A stretch of DNA of 64,000 bases from Streptomyces sp. NP160 (GCF_006335115.1 NZ_VDMJ01000041.1:1-64000), one strand, 5' to 3'; positions 1 through 9,800 are shown, numbered from the stretch's first letter. A program made the numbers and translations. Notes: generated by a model from the sequence alone, not told the origin.

Positions 1-347
1 CCGACCTCGGGAGTCCGACCCAACCTAGCGTGCCATCCAGCGCGCAGCATCGACTCCGTCAAGACGTTGCAAGTCTTCGTCGTCGAGCTAGCCGGCGTCG
101 GTGTTCGCCTGCTCAGGGCCTATGAGGCTTCGTGGCGTGGACCAAGGCCGAGGCGCTCCCTGCTGGCGATGGTGGTGGTGCGCGGGGTGACGGTGCTGAG
201 CCAGCCGCGGTGGTGAGGTGTCGTCAGGCGCTGCCGCCGGGGCTCGATGCCCCGGCGGCAGCGGTGCCGTGCCGCTCGGTGGTGGGGGGCTGGGGTCTTG
301 GCGGGTGGCGGTGGGTGGCCGCCGGGGGTGGTGCCCGGCTCGGGCCG
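1..347. other. No gene recognised at the left edge
   Basis: I see no convincing gene here. The open frames on both strands are Pro/Arg-rich low-complexity translations without a ribosome binding site. The stretch lies downstream of the leftward ParB-like gene. Confidence 0.5.
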
Positions 348-383
348 CCCCGGGGGCGGTGCGGGTGGGCACCGCCCCCGGGG
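348..383 (-). terminator. Strong hairpin terminator after the parB-like gene
   Basis: Perfect 14-bp arms (CCCCGGGGGCGGTG at 348-361 and its complement at 370-383) enclose an 8-nt loop. The hairpin starts 8 nt beyond the stop codon of the leftward gene that ends at 391. There is no clear U-tract, which is common for actinobacterial terminators. Confidence 0.75.
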
Positions 384-390
384 GCTGGCG

Positions 391-2148
391 TCAGGCGGCT
401 GCGGGTGCCTGCCCGTCAGCGGGCTGGCCGTCGGACTGGTGGTCGTGCGCGTCCTCCTGCGCGTCGTCGAGGGCCGGGGCCTGATCGGCCACATCGCCCG
501 CGGCGGCGTCGGCGGCCTCGTCGGCGGTGGGCTGCTCCCCGCACGCCAGGCGCTCTACGTCCGAGCGCTCGTAGCCCCATCCGGCCAGTGCCGTCAGCAG
601 CAGCCGCGTCGTCGGGTCCTCGCTGCGCCAGTGGTTGCGGTCGGTGTTGGCCTCGCACGCTGCGACGCAGGTGCCTAGGGCGATGACCAGGGCGCGGGCC
701 TCAGTGGTCTTGGCCAGCGCGGCGGCGGCCTTGGCGGCGCCCGCGTGCCAGCGCCCCGAGGGGAGGGAGGCGCCCCCCATCAGGTTCCCCGACAGGCTGT
801 TGGCGTTGTGGTGGCCCAGGACTGAGGCGTGCTGGGCGGCCACGGTGGCGATGAACGCTGCCGCCCCCTTCGGCGCCGTCTTGCGGGACAGCAGCGTCGA
901 GCGGATCCAGTCGCGCCGGACCGGCTCGGCCACCCGCCACGCGGTGTTGTTGGCGATCACCCGGCGCCGCTCGGCGCGCTGGGCGGCCTTCTCGGCTTCG
1001 GCATCGACCGGTGACGCGCTGCTGGTCGTGGTGCGGGCGGGGGAGCGGGTGGGGTCGGTGTGGCCGTGGGCCTCGGGGTCGGTGCAGGCCCAGGTCAGCG
1101 CCCACACCTGCAGCCGCTGGCGCTCGTCGTCGTCCTCGTCGTCCTCGTCGTCGACGGACTCACCCGCGTCCTGAGCCTCGGCCTGGCCGTCCTGCTGGCT
1201 GTCCTGCTGGCCGTCCTGCTCGTCGGCCTGCTCGTCGGCCTGCTCGTCGGCCTGCTCGACCTCCTCCTCGGCCAGGGCCGACAGGTCCATGCGCTCGGGG
1301 CCGTCGATCACCGTCCATGCGTTGGTCAGGTAGACCGCCCGACCCGGGCAGGCCCGGTGCTCGGCGGGGGTGATGCGCGCCCCGTCCTGACGCAGCCGGG
1401 CCAGCGGTGCGGGCTTGTCCTGCCACGAAGGGCGCTCGATGACCGGGACGCCGCGCTCAGCCAGGACCGCCAGCGCTGCGCGCTTGCCCTGGGCCATGGC
1501 GCGGTTCTCCCGCTCGGTGGCGGCGACGTGGGCGAAGCGTCCCGGGCTGCTCTGCGCGGCGGCGTAGAGCCGCTGGGCGGCGTCGAGGTCGTCCTCGAAC
1601 TCGGCTAGCACCGCGACCTGCGTCAGGTCTAGGTCGGGCGTCTTGGCCAGGGCGTGCCGGGCCACCTCAGAGCCAGCCACCGCCACGGCGGCGGCGGTGT
1701 AGGCCGGGCTGGTGTGGGTGCGCGCTGCGATCTGCTCGCTGCTCAGGCCCAGCAGGGCCATCTGCGCGACGGCGGCGACCTTGTCGGTGGCCGACAGGCC
1801 CTCGCGGTGCTCGTTCTCGGCCCACTGAACGGCCAGGCGGTCCAGAGCGGCAGCTGCTGCCTCGGGGTCGTCGGCCTGGCCGCTGGCCCGGGCCACGATG
1901 ACCGGCAGGAGCCGGTCGGTCGCCATGCAGGCGGCGGCGCGGCGGTAGCCGTAGCGCAGCCGGACCTTGCCGTCCTCGGTGAGGATGCCGCGTGCGGGGG
2001 TCAGGACGCCGTGCTCGCGCACGGAGGCGATCAGCGTCTCGTCGGCGTCGCGGGCGGTGATGTTGCGGTCCAGCAGCAGGGTGTGGGGGTCCAGGTGCTG
2101 CAGCGTCTCGGTGACCTGCTCGCTGTGCTGGGCGGTGTTCGTGTCCAC
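391..2148 (-). CDS. ParB/Spo0J-family nuclease-like DNA-binding protein
   Basis: 585 aa. The N-terminal ~200 residues read as a ParB domain: a LLLDRNITARDAD beginning, the GVLTPARG segment, RYGYRRAAAC (the ParB arginine-rich box) and WAENEHREGLSATDKV leading into a helix-turn-helix. The middle is a Gln/Asp/Glu-rich linker with QADE repeats encoded by tandem 15-bp DNA units, and the C-terminus is Ala/Asp-rich. The GTG start at 2148 follows AGGAGA by 6 nt; the open frame continues upstream but without coding character. ParB proteins bind centromere-like sites for plasmid or chromosome partition, or act as regulators. No ParA of the usual short type lies next to it. The MinD-like ATPases at 15 and 24 kb are possible but unproven partners. 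Confidence 0.85.
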   Translation of the reverse strand: MDTNTAQHSEQVTETLQHLDPHTLLLDRNITARDADETLIASVREHGVLTPARGILTEDGKVRLRYGYRRAAACMATDRLLPVIVARASGQADDPEAAAAALDRLAVQWAENEHREGLSATDKVAAVAQMALLGLSSEQIAARTHTSPAYTAAAVAVAGSEVARHALAKTPDLDLTQVAVLAEFEDDLDAAQRLYAAAQSSPGRFAHVAATERENRAMAQGKRAALAVLAERGVPVIERPSWQDKPAPLARLRQDGARITPAEHRACPGRAVYLTNAWTVIDGPERMDLSALAEEEVEQADEQADEQADEQDGQQDSQQDGQAEAQDAGESVDDEDDEDDDERQRLQVWALTWACTDPEAHGHTDPTRSPARTTTSSASPVDAEAEKAAQRAERRRVIANNTAWRVAEPVRRDWIRSTLLSRKTAPKGAAAFIATVAAQHASVLGHHNANSLSGNLMGGASLPSGRWHAGAAKAAAALAKTTEARALVIALGTCVAACEANTDRNHWRSEDPTTRLLLTALAGWGYERSDVERLACGEQPTADEAADAAAGDVADQAPALDDAQEDAHDHQSDGQPADGQAPAAA

Positions 2149-2274
2149 GAAAGCTCTCCTTTGTGTGGGAGGTGAGGCTTGGTGCCTTTCCTCTTGGCTG
2201 TGTTTTAGCCCCCCTCCTCGGCGCCTGTCTACTTTTCCCGCCTCAATTTTCCTTGCATTTGGCCGACCCAGGAG

Positions 2275-2305
2275 CGGGCCGGGGGTATTTTTGGCCCCCG
2301 ACCCG
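2275..2305 (-). terminator. Hairpin terminator after ardA-like gene
   Basis: Arms CGGGCCGGGGG and CCCCCGACCCG pair with one mismatch around an AT-rich loop. The hairpin lies about 20 nt past the stop of the leftward ardA-like gene and before the parB-like gene, so the two are probably separate transcription units, at least in part. Confidence 0.55.
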
Positions 2306-2323
2306 CGCTGGGCTCCGTAAGGG

Positions 2324-2896
2324 TCAGTGAGAGCGAAATACCGCGACATTCCCGTGGGGCAGGAGGATGGAGAACATGACGTCAGAGAACATGGTGCAGG
2401 CGTAGGCGTCGATGTCGACGTAGGACGCGAAGGGCTCGGGTACAGCAGCGCCTGTGGCGATGTGCTGCTCTTTGAGGTCTTCGAGCCATGAGCCCGCGTA
2501 ATCGCGTTCGGAGTCCCACATGCCCGCGTAGTTCTCGATGAATGTGGACAGGTGCTCGGCGGTGGTCTCGACGTTCTGGTGGGAGCAGTAGGCGGCGAAC
2601 AGGTCCGGGTCGATGCCTGCGGCGCGGACTGCGGCGACGGCCTCGCTGGCGTCGTCGGCGGCGTCGGCGGTGGCACTGGCGCTGGCGCTGGCGCTGGCTG
2701 CGGGGTAGTACACCGGGCAGTCCGTCCGTCCACACACGTTGTGGGCGGCGAGGGTCCTGGCCAGCACCGGAATGCACCGGGCCGGGGGAGTGCCGGGGTG
2801 CCAGCCGGGTCCGTGGTCGGGGTTGGTGCAGTCCTGGCGGGTGTCGAACGGGGTAGCGGCCGGGGTGGCTCTGTGGGCGTGTGTAGAGGTGCCCAT
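2324..2896 (-). CDS. ardA: ArdA-like anti-restriction protein with Cys-rich N-terminus
   Basis: 190 aa. The C-terminal ~110 residues carry the ArdA signature: WDSERDYAGSWLED, then YVDIDAYACTMF, ending NVAVFRSH. ArdA proteins are acidic DNA mimics that inhibit type I restriction enzymes when conjugative DNA enters a new host. The first half is not the usual ArdA N-terminal domain. Instead it holds Cys23, His28, Cys41, Cys55 and Cys60, which could bind a metal, followed by an Ala/Ser linker. ATG at 2896 follows AGGAGA, the same strong site as for the parB-like gene. Presence of ArdA fits a mobile element. Confidence 0.8.
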   Translation of the reverse strand: MGTSTHAHRATPAATPFDTRQDCTNPDHGPGWHPGTPPARCIPVLARTLAAHNVCGRTDCPVYYPAASASASASATADAADDASEAVAAVRAAGIDPDLFAAYCSHQNVETTAEHLSTFIENYAGMWDSERDYAGSWLEDLKEQHIATGAAVPEPFASYVDIDAYACTMFSDVMFSILLPHGNVAVFRSH

Positions 2897-2999
2897 GGGC
2901 TCTCCTGGGCTTAGGGCGGGTGGCGTGGGGGATAGCTGCTGCCTGCTCCGAAACCGGGTGGCGACGGCCAGGAGGGCTGTCCTGGCCGCCGCTGGGGGC

Positions 3000-3254
3000 T
3001 TAGGCGGCGGCGCTGAGCAGGACCCGGAAGCGCTCCCCGTTGGACAGGAAGTGGGTGCTGGACTGGACCCCGTCGTGGGTGTAGGCGTCGACCTCGACAG
3101 CCTCGATGAACGCCCAGCGGCTGCCGGCGAAGGCGACGATCATCTGAGAGACGATTTCCAGTGGCGCTTTCTGCAGGCCGCTGCGGATGTGGCCCTGGGC
3201 GATGGGGGCTGCGCCGACCTTTAGCGCGTCGGAGATTTCGTAGTTGAATCCCAT
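3000..3254 (-). CDS. Small protein of unknown function (84 aa)
   Basis: 84 aa, not recognised. The sequence is mixed rather than low complexity (MGFNYEISDALKVG, then ...FAGSRWAFIEAVEVDAYTHD), which favours a real gene, and AAGGGA lies 9 nt before the ATG. It points left towards ardA, about 100 nt away, and may share its transcript. No membrane segment or catalytic motif is visible. Confidence 0.55.
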   Translation of the reverse strand: MGFNYEISDALKVGAAPIAQGHIRSGLQKAPLEIVSQMIVAFAGSRWAFIEAVEVDAYTHDGVQSSTHFLSNGERFRVLLSAAA

Positions 3255-4026
3255 GCAGTGTGTCCCTTGGCGGGGAGGGTGTGCCTTGATGGCTTCCCTT
3301 GTGCTTTTATTCTATGTGGTGCGGGCTGTTATCGGCAAGCCATCGGGGCCCTTCTCGCCGCCTATTTCAGGGCCTTGGTTAGGGCGTCTCGACTTTATTG
3401 GCACCTGGGTCTGGGGGTGTCTATGCGTGAAGCCTGGGGGTGCCTGCTGGCCTTTTTGTGGTGCGCTTTCTTGGCTTCTCGAGCGGGGCTGTGTGTGGCT
3501 TTTCGGATGGTGGGTGGTGTGGGTGCGAGCCGCTGTGCGGGTCTGTGGCGGGCTGGGACCGGGAGCCCCGTGGGCTCAGCCGGGCGGGCTCGGCGGTGCC
3601 CGTGGCGGGCCACCTGGCCCCGGCAGAACCCCTCCCCGCCTCTGGGCCTGTCCGTCGGTGAGGGACCACACCAGCTGCGGCGCCTGGTGGGAGCCGGGAC
3701 GCGCCCCGGGCCTCGCGCACTGCCTCGCGCGGTGAGGCAGCCCCGGCACGCACCGTGCTTACGCCGCTGCACCATCCTGCGACGCCGGCATCTCTGCTCC
3801 CCACGGCTCACGCGCGACAGGGGGACGCCGGCCTGGTCGTGCAGTGCCACCGCGGGCGCCGCGCACCCACGGTGGTGGCCACCGGCAAGTCGTGGCCACC
3901 TGGGGGATGGCGGAGGCCCCACGGGCCACCGCGACGTCGACGTCGTTCGCCTCCCGGTCGCCCACCCACCGCGAAACTACAGACGAACACGTGTCTCAGG
4001 CGCTGCGAGCCAAGTTCCTACTCCCG
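3255..4026. other. 772 bp without a convincing gene; holds left inverted repeat
   Basis: Open frames cross this stretch, but their products are Arg/Pro/Gly-rich and lack ribosome binding sites. From 3600 to 3710 it holds the left arm of a long inverted repeat whose partner is at 4589-4701. Confidence 0.5.
3600..3710 (+). repeat. Left arm of ~110-bp imperfect inverted repeat
   Basis: This arm shares, in order, CCGTGGCGGGCCACCT, CTCCCCGCCTC, CGGTGAGGGACCAC and GCCGGGACGCGCCCCGGG with the reverse complement of 4589-4701, at nearly the same spacing. By eye roughly two thirds of positions match. The arms enclose the 119-aa gene at 4027. Confidence 0.65.
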
Positions 4027-4386
4027 ATGCCCGCGAACAGCATCAAGCCCGGCGCCACCGTCCAGCCCACCGTCCGGGCCCGCGGCGGGACCTACTGCTA
4101 CGACCACCCCGTCCACGTCCGCATCCAGTGGGACAACGGCGACCTGGAGGAGGTCTGGGGGACGGTGACGGAGTGGAACGAGGAGGCGATGAGGGTGCAC
4201 CTGAACCGCCATGGCGAGGGCTGGTACTGGTTCGCCCGCGCTGACGTGCGTCCCTGCACCGCCACCGAGCTCCCCCCGGACTGGACCGGCGTGCGCTCCC
4301 TGGGCCCCTCCCTGGGTCCGCTGATGCCCACGCCGGCTGACCGGACCCGTGACGGCCCGATCAGCCCTGGTGGGGTGCTCAGCTGA
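4027..4386 (+). CDS. Small protein of unknown function inside the inverted repeats
   Basis: 119 aa from ATG 4027; GTG 3991 would add 12 residues, and neither start has a clear ribosome binding site. The product reads well in the middle (VHVRIQWDNGDLEEVWGTVTEWNEEAMRVHL, quoted in part as HVRIQWDNGDLEEVWG), suggesting a small beta-rich fold. I do not recognise the family. It is the only plausible gene between the two ~110-bp inverted repeat arms, so it may belong to a small mobile or regulatory cassette. Confidence 0.5.
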   Translation: MPANSIKPGATVQPTVRARGGTYCYDHPVHVRIQWDNGDLEEVWGTVTEWNEEAMRVHLNRHGEGWYWFARADVRPCTATELPPDWTGVRSLGPSLGPLMPTPADRTRDGPISPGGVLS

Positions 4387-4873
4387 TGCGTTGCGCCAGC
4401 TGTGAGCACGTCTAGCACGCCGGGGCCTGTGAGAGGGCAGTGCTGGTGGAACGTTCGATCAACGGCCACGTCTACGAGACGTTCGTGCGGTGCGAGTGCG
4501 CGGGACCAGAGCCCCTGGCGCCTGGCCTCGCCTGAGGCGGATCAGCCATCTCCGAAGACGTAGCCATTGGCGCAGCCGGGGCGCGGCTCCCGGGGCGCGT
4601 CCCGGCCTGGTCGGAGCGCTGCACGTCAGGTGGTCCCTCACCGCAAAGCAAGCCCTGAGGCGGGGAGCGGTCGCGGGGGGGAGAAAGGTGGCCCGCCACG
4701 GTCGCCACCGTGCTCGAGCACCTGGCGCACGGGGCCCTGGCGCCTGGTCACCGTGATGCCGGTGGCGCCCGCACCGCTGACGGCTGGGACCGTCACGGTG
4801 CTGCCAAGGGTGCTCGCCGTCGCTGACGGCGTGTCACCCTGCGTGTCGCTGGCTGGTCTGCCGATGCAGCGCC
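4387..4873. other. 487 bp without a gene; holds right inverted repeat
   Basis: No convincing gene. The only structure I see is the right arm of the long inverted repeat and several TGGCGCCTGG-type short repeats. Confidence 0.45.
4589..4701 (-). repeat. Right arm of ~110-bp imperfect inverted repeat
   Basis: Reverse-complement partner of 3600-3710. Longest exact block is 18 bp (CCCGGGGCGCGTCCCGGC at 4589-4606 against 3693-3710), and a 16-bp block ends the arm (4686-4701). Confidence 0.65.
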
Positions 4874-5149
4874 ATGGCCGCGCGCACCCTCGCCCTGACT
4901 GCTGACATCCGCTGCCTGCTGGCCGGGGTGGCGGCCCTGCTCGCCGGGGGCCTGGCGTTCGTGCTCGTGGCGCTGCTGGCTGTGATCCTGCCCGCGGTCA
5001 GCGGCGCCTGGTTGGCGCTGCCGTGCGCGGTGATGCTGATGGGCGTCGGCGCGGCCGGCGCCTGGCTGATCTTCGGCGAGGGCGCGCGGCGCTTCGACGC
5101 GGCAGTCGTGGTCGACCAGGACTGGCACTGGGGGTCGGCGTCGCGCTGA
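4874..5149 (+). CDS. Small two-helix membrane protein, unknown
   Basis: 91 aa with two long hydrophobic stretches (about residues 14-42 and 46-68: LLAGVAALLAGGLAFVLVAL, then AWLALPCAVMLMGVGAAGAW) and a short polar C-terminus ending in HWGSASR. No enzyme motif. It ends 4 nt from the stop of the convergent regulator gene at 5154. Real but unknown membrane protein is the best reading; the start codon is not backed by a strong ribosome binding site. Confidence 0.5.
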   Translation: MAARTLALTADIRCLLAGVAALLAGGLAFVLVALLAVILPAVSGAWLALPCAVMLMGVGAAGAWLIFGEGARRFDAAVVVDQDWHWGSASR

Positions 5150-5153
5150 GCGC

Positions 5154-5732
5154 TCAGGACCTCGTACCAGGAGGGTCCGTCGACGGGGGCGCCGTGCCGC
5201 CGCGGTGCTCGGCCAGCAGCCGCGGTGCCTCCTGCATGAGCTGGCTGTGGGCGCGCAGCAGCCTCGCATTGACCGCGCCGCTGCGGGTGCACAGGTAGGG
5301 CACGCCGATGGTGGAGGGGTCTCGGACCAGGCGCAGGTACTCCAGACCCGCCTCGATCTCCTCCACCTCGGCGTCGGTGCCCAGGAAGTAGGCCGGTGTG
5401 AGCCCGTAGCAGTCCGCCAACGTCGTCAACTGCACCGCCGTCAGGTCCACGGTGGCGCCGTTGTCACCGGCTAGGACGCGGTGCAGCAGGTCCGCGGGGA
5501 TGACTCCGTCGGCGCGCAGCGCCGCGGTGTCCCGCTCGATCTCTGCGGGGGTCTTGGGCGCCTCCTTCAGGGAGCGGACGGTGTCGACGACGGTCCGCAC
5601 CCGCGCGCCCAGTGGTGCCGGGGCTGGCGCGGGCCGCTCACGCCCCATGGAAGGCGCAGCCATGAGGCGCGCCGCGGGCTGGGTGCGCGCGGCGGGGCCT
5701 CGCCGCCGCAGCGCTCCCAGCCACGGGCTCAC
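5154..5732 (-). CDS. EspR/XRE-like regulator, last gene of the leftward glycosidase operon
   Basis: 192 aa. The segment LTTLADCYGLTPAYFLGTD followed by EIEAGLEYLRLVRDP is typical of actinobacterial XRE/EspR-like regulators and closely resembles the second half of the regulator at 25611, so the two are paralogues flanking the secretion locus. The GTG start at 5732 overlaps the stop of the GH6 frame (GTGA), with GAGGAG about 5 nt upstream, so its translation is coupled to that frame. The N-terminal 45 residues are Pro/Arg/Ala-rich. Likely role: DNA-binding control of the divergent T4SS/glycosidase operons (inference). Confidence 0.75.
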   Translation of the reverse strand: MSPWLGALRRRGPAARTQPAARLMAAPSMGRERPAPAPAPLGARVRTVVDTVRSLKEAPKTPAEIERDTAALRADGVIPADLLHRVLAGDNGATVDLTAVQLTTLADCYGLTPAYFLGTDAEVEEIEAGLEYLRLVRDPSTIGVPYLCTRSGAVNARLLRAHSQLMQEAPRLLAEHRGGTAPPSTDPPGTRS

Positions 5733-6646
5733 TGCTGCTCCTCGGTCCGAGTGGCTGGCTGACCGGGCTGACCGGGCTGAGCGGACGCGGCGTCGGCCAG
5801 GTCGATGGCGTACTGCGGCATCCACGTGCCCGCCGGCGGGTCGCCGCGGTCGCACTCCCCGTCGCTCTGCCCGACCTGCTTGACCCACAACAGCGCGTCA
5901 TTGTGGGGCGCCGCGGGATCGTTCGGGCTCGTCGTGGGGGTCTGCCCCAGGGCGCGCCCGGCGGGGTTGCACCAGGCCAGGTTGCCGGTGGCGGGGCCGT
6001 TGCCGTTGCGGCTGGTGTCGATGACGTACCCGACCCCGCCGAGCTTGACGCTCAGGGCCTCCCCGTAAGCCTGCTCGTCGGAGGTGCGGTTGAAGTTGGA
6101 GGTGTTCAGCGCCACTCCGGCGGCGTTCTCGAGCCCGACGGCCTGCACGCGGGCGGCCATGGTGTCGGCGTCGACCCACCCGGAGTTGCCGGCGTCCAGG
6201 TAGGACGTCGCGCCGGTGCCCGCCAGGATGGCGAGCGCGTCGCGGAGCATCCCGGTGCGCTCATCGCCTCCGCCGACCTGGTCTATCTGTGCCAGGGCGT
6301 CGGGCTCGACGATGACGATGGCGCGCCGGTTCCCGATGCCGTCGGCGACGGCCTGCACCCACGCCATGTAGGCGCCCGCGTTGGCCGCGCCTCCGGCGGA
6401 GAAGCCGCCGGCGTCCTTGTCAGGGATGGCGTACAGCACTAGCACGGGGGCCTGTCCGGCGGCGGTAGCGGCGGTGGTGACCTGCTCGGCGCGGGCACGG
6501 GCCTGCTCCGCGCTCATCCAGTCGCCCAGCCAGACGGCGTTGGGGGTCTGCGCGATCCGGGCCAGGGCGGCAGCGCCGGGACCGTCCTGGCCGCGCTGGG
6601 CCAGCTCGCGGGCGGCGTCGCTGTCGGGGTCGGCCCACAGCTGCAC
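5729..6646 (-). CDS. GH6 cellulase domain, in-frame continuation after a TGA
   Basis: 305 aa from the first possible start (GTG 6646). Glycoside hydrolase family 6 motifs in order: VLYAIPDKDAGGFSAGG, VIVEPDALAQID, SYLDAGNSGW, YVIDTSRNGNG, WCNPAGRALG and LLWVKQVGQSDGEC. The Asp residues used by GH6 (after the first lysine, in EPD, and in QSDG) are all present; the Cys usually next to the first Asp is Ala. GH6 enzymes cut beta-1,4-glucan. The frame runs open upstream to TGA 6842-6844 through a Pro/Thr/Ser linker with no ATG, GTG or TTG and no ribosome binding site, and is in phase with the preceding giant gene. It is therefore either a domain of that protein reached by stop readthrough or cut off by a nonsense change. 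The next gene starts within its stop codon. Confidence 0.7.
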   Translation of the reverse strand: MQLWADPDSDAARELAQRGQDGPGAAALARIAQTPNAVWLGDWMSAEQARARAEQVTTAATAAGQAPVLVLYAIPDKDAGGFSAGGAANAGAYMAWVQAVADGIGNRRAIVIVEPDALAQIDQVGGGDERTGMLRDALAILAGTGATSYLDAGNSGWVDADTMAARVQAVGLENAAGVALNTSNFNRTSDEQAYGEALSVKLGGVGYVIDTSRNGNGPATGNLAWCNPAGRALGQTPTTSPNDPAAPHNDALLWVKQVGQSDGECDRGDPPAGTWMPQYAIDLADAASAQPGQPGQPATRTEEQQ

Positions 6647-6841
6647 CCCGGCCAGCGGGTTGCTGCCGCTAGCGGCGGCAGGGGTGGCCTGAGCCGCGGC
6701 AGCCCGCGTGCCCGTCGAGGTGCTGCTCGACGTCGTCGCCCGCGCGCCCGACGGCGTGCTGGTCGGCGTGCTGGTCGAGGGGCCCGTCTCAGGTCTCGGG
6801 GTGGGCGACGGGGTGCTCTGCGGCGCGGGGTCCGCTGATCT

Positions 6842-9800
6842 TCAAGTGTCGCCCTCGCCGGTGCGGTCCTCGAACCCGGCGGTGGCGTTGACATCGCCTG
6901 ACTGCTCGGCATCGCCGTCGCCACCGCTCTGGCCAGCATCCTCGGCGACCTGCTGCTCGTCCTCGGCGGGCGCCTGGTCGCGGCTGGCCGCAGTGACCGC
7001 CGTCGCGCCGGAGCTTTCGCCGCCGCCGTTGGCGGCGGGTCGGGAGAACACCTCGCGGTAGGCCTCCGCGGACTGCGGCATCCGTGTCCCGTTGAAGAGG
7101 CGGAAGTTGTCGTTGTTGCGGTCGACGTTGAACATCACCTCGTACAGGAGCTGGCCGGGGCCGCTACCAGCGTTCTCCGCGAACCAGGTGCCGATCCCGG
7201 TGATGAACGCAGGGTCGTCGCCCTGCTCAGCGCGCCCGGACCACTCAGGCACCGCCAGCGGCACGCCCCACTCCCGGGCCTGCGCGGCGTAGGCGTTCAG
7301 GCCGATCGGGATGCCGTCGTCCCCGGTGACGTCTAGGCCGCTGGCCCACTCCTCGGCGGAGTCGTAGCGCTTGGGCGAACCGTTGTACATGTCGACCCCG
7401 AGCACGTCGACCTGGTCAGCACCGGGCCAGGACTTGCGCCAGTCCAGCCCGCCGGTGGAGTTGACGTTCGGGTTGTAGACCAGCTTGGCGGAGGGGAAGA
7501 CCTCCTGCTGGATGGCGCGGTAGCGCGCCCAGGCGGTCTTGAAGTTTTCTTCCTGGCCGGGGGCGACGGACCAGGGGTACCAGGTGCCGTTGAACTCGTG
7601 GAAGGGCCGGATGTAGGTGGTCCCCTTGCCCTGGCGGTAGCTGGCGGCCTTGGTCAGGCCCTCACGCCAGCGGTCGTCGTAGGCGCCGCTGGCGGCCGCG
7701 GCCCAGGTGTCGCCGTCGTTGAAGCCACCGGGGGCCAGGTCCAAGGGCTTGTCCCAGTCTCCGAACTCCTCTCCGGGGGAGAGGTTCCACATCTGGGTCT
7801 GGGCGTCGCCGGTGTCCTGCCAGGTGCCGGCGATCTGGACGGGCTTGCCGCGCCACTGGCCCAAGGAACCGTCCACGACGCCGTCTCCAGCGGCTCCGGA
7901 GAGCCAGCCGCCGGCGCTGTCGGCGGCGACCGTCCCAGCGGTCCTGGCGCCAGCGGTCGGCCCGCCGGCCTCAGAGGTGAACCGCTGCGTGGTGGTGGGC
8001 TGCTCGGTCGTGCTCGAGGTGGTAGCTGCGCTGTCCTCGGCCTGCCCGTCCTCCTGCTCGTCCACTCGCTCGTCCTGGGCCTGGTCGCGCTGGTCGACGT
8101 CGCCCTCGGTGGGCTCGTCGCCTGCGTCCTGCGCGGTCGGCGTCGAGGCGGTGGGCTCCTCGCTCGCCTCGCCGTCGCCCTGCTCGACCTGCTCGCCCTG
8201 CTCGGCGGCACTGGTCGCCGGCGCAGGCGCTGCGGCACTCGTCGCCGGCGCAGGCGCTGCGGTGCTGCTGGCGACGCCGTCGGAGTAGGCCTGCTGGTAG
8301 GCAGCGGAGGACTCCGGCATCCGCGTGTCCCCGAAGAGCTTGAAGTTGTTGTCGTCCTGGGGTGCGTTGAAGACGATCTCGTAGAGCAGCTGGCCGGGGC
8401 CGCTGCCGGCGTTCTGGGCGAACCAGCTGGTCATGCCCTCGACGTAGGCGGCTTCGTCGCCCATCTCCGCGCGTCCGGACCACTCCGGCACCGCCAGCGG
8501 CACGCCCCATTCGCGGGCCTGCTCGCTGTAGGCGTTCAGGCCGATGGGGATGCCTCCGTCACCGCGGGCGTTGGCCTGCTCGTTGAACTGGGCGTCGCTG
8601 TTGATGGTGGGCCAGCCGTTGTAGGTGTCCACGCCCAGCACGTCGGCGTTGTCCTTGCCGGGCCAGGTGGTGCGCCAGTCCAGGTCGGTGCCTGAGCTGG
8701 TGACGTTGACGCCGTAGACGAGCTTCGCCTCAGGGAAGACCTCGCGCTGGATGTCGCGGTAGCGCGCCCAGGCGGTCTTGAAGTCCTCGGCGTCGCCGGG
8801 CTGGACCGACCAGTCCCACCCGCCGAGGTTGAACTCGTGGAAGGGGCGGATGTAGGTGGTGCCCGCACCGGCGCGCAGGTCGGCCATCTTGGCCAGGGAG
8901 GCGCGCCAGCGGTCGTCGTAGGCCCCGGAGGCGGCGGCCGACCAGGACTCGCCTGCCAGCAGGCCGCCGGGGGCGATGTCCAGGGCGCCGTCAAAGCCGG
9001 CCCATTCCCCGCCATCAGCGATGGACCACAGCTCGGTCTGGTTGTCGCCCCGGTCGGCCCAGGTGCCGCCGATGGCGATGGGCTTGCCGCGCCAGGCGCC
9101 GAGCTGGCCGTCGTCGGCGCCGTCTCCAGAGGCCCCGGACAGCCACCCACCGCCGGCGGTAGCCGTCGCGGTGGTGGTGGCGTCATTAATGTCGGTGCGC
9201 TCAGGTGCCGTGGTGCGGGTCTGCTCCCCGGTGGGTGAGGTCGTCGAGGACGCGGAGCCCAGCTCCTGCTGCTCGTCCTCGTCGTCGGGGACCGGCACAG
9301 GGGCCGGCTGCTGCTCGCGGGTGGTGGTGGTCGACGTCGGGCCGGCGGTCGGCTCCGCAGCCGCCTCCGCGGTGGGCTCGGCGGTGGGCTCCGTGCTCGG
9401 CTCGGCGGTGGACGTCGAGGCAGGGGCACCGGCCCGCTGGGTCGCGGTGGGCTGCGCCGAGGGAGTCGAGGTCGCTGCGGGGGTCGACGTCGACGCGCTG
9501 CTCGCCGTGGCGGTCGCTGTAGGAGCCCCGGTCGGGGCGGCCGACGGGGCGGCCGTGACCTGGCCCTCGCCGGCCGGCAGGGTCGACGTGGCGGAATCGG
9601 TGGGGGAGGCGCTCGGGCGCTCGACTCTGTCCGGGTCGGCGGTGATCCCGGCCTGTGCCAGCGCGTCAGCGTTGTCTCCGGCTCGGGTCATTGCGTCGAT
9701 CGCCTCGTCGAGCTCGGCGTCGTCGGCGGCCGTCCAGGTCGGCTCGTCGCTCTCCTCGCCGTTCGCCTCGACGCTGCCGGCGCTCGGGGAGGCGGACGCC

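Noticed and set aside
2149-2733. Open frame extending the parB-like gene by 195 codons
   Set aside because: The extension is Pro/Thr/Ser/Arg-rich, crosses the ardA-like gene and the terminator, and the GTG at 2148 has an ideal ribosome binding site.
3258-4244. Plus-strand open frame of 328 codons
   Set aside because: Composition is Arg/Pro/Gly-rich, no ribosome binding site, and it overlaps the better frame at 4027.
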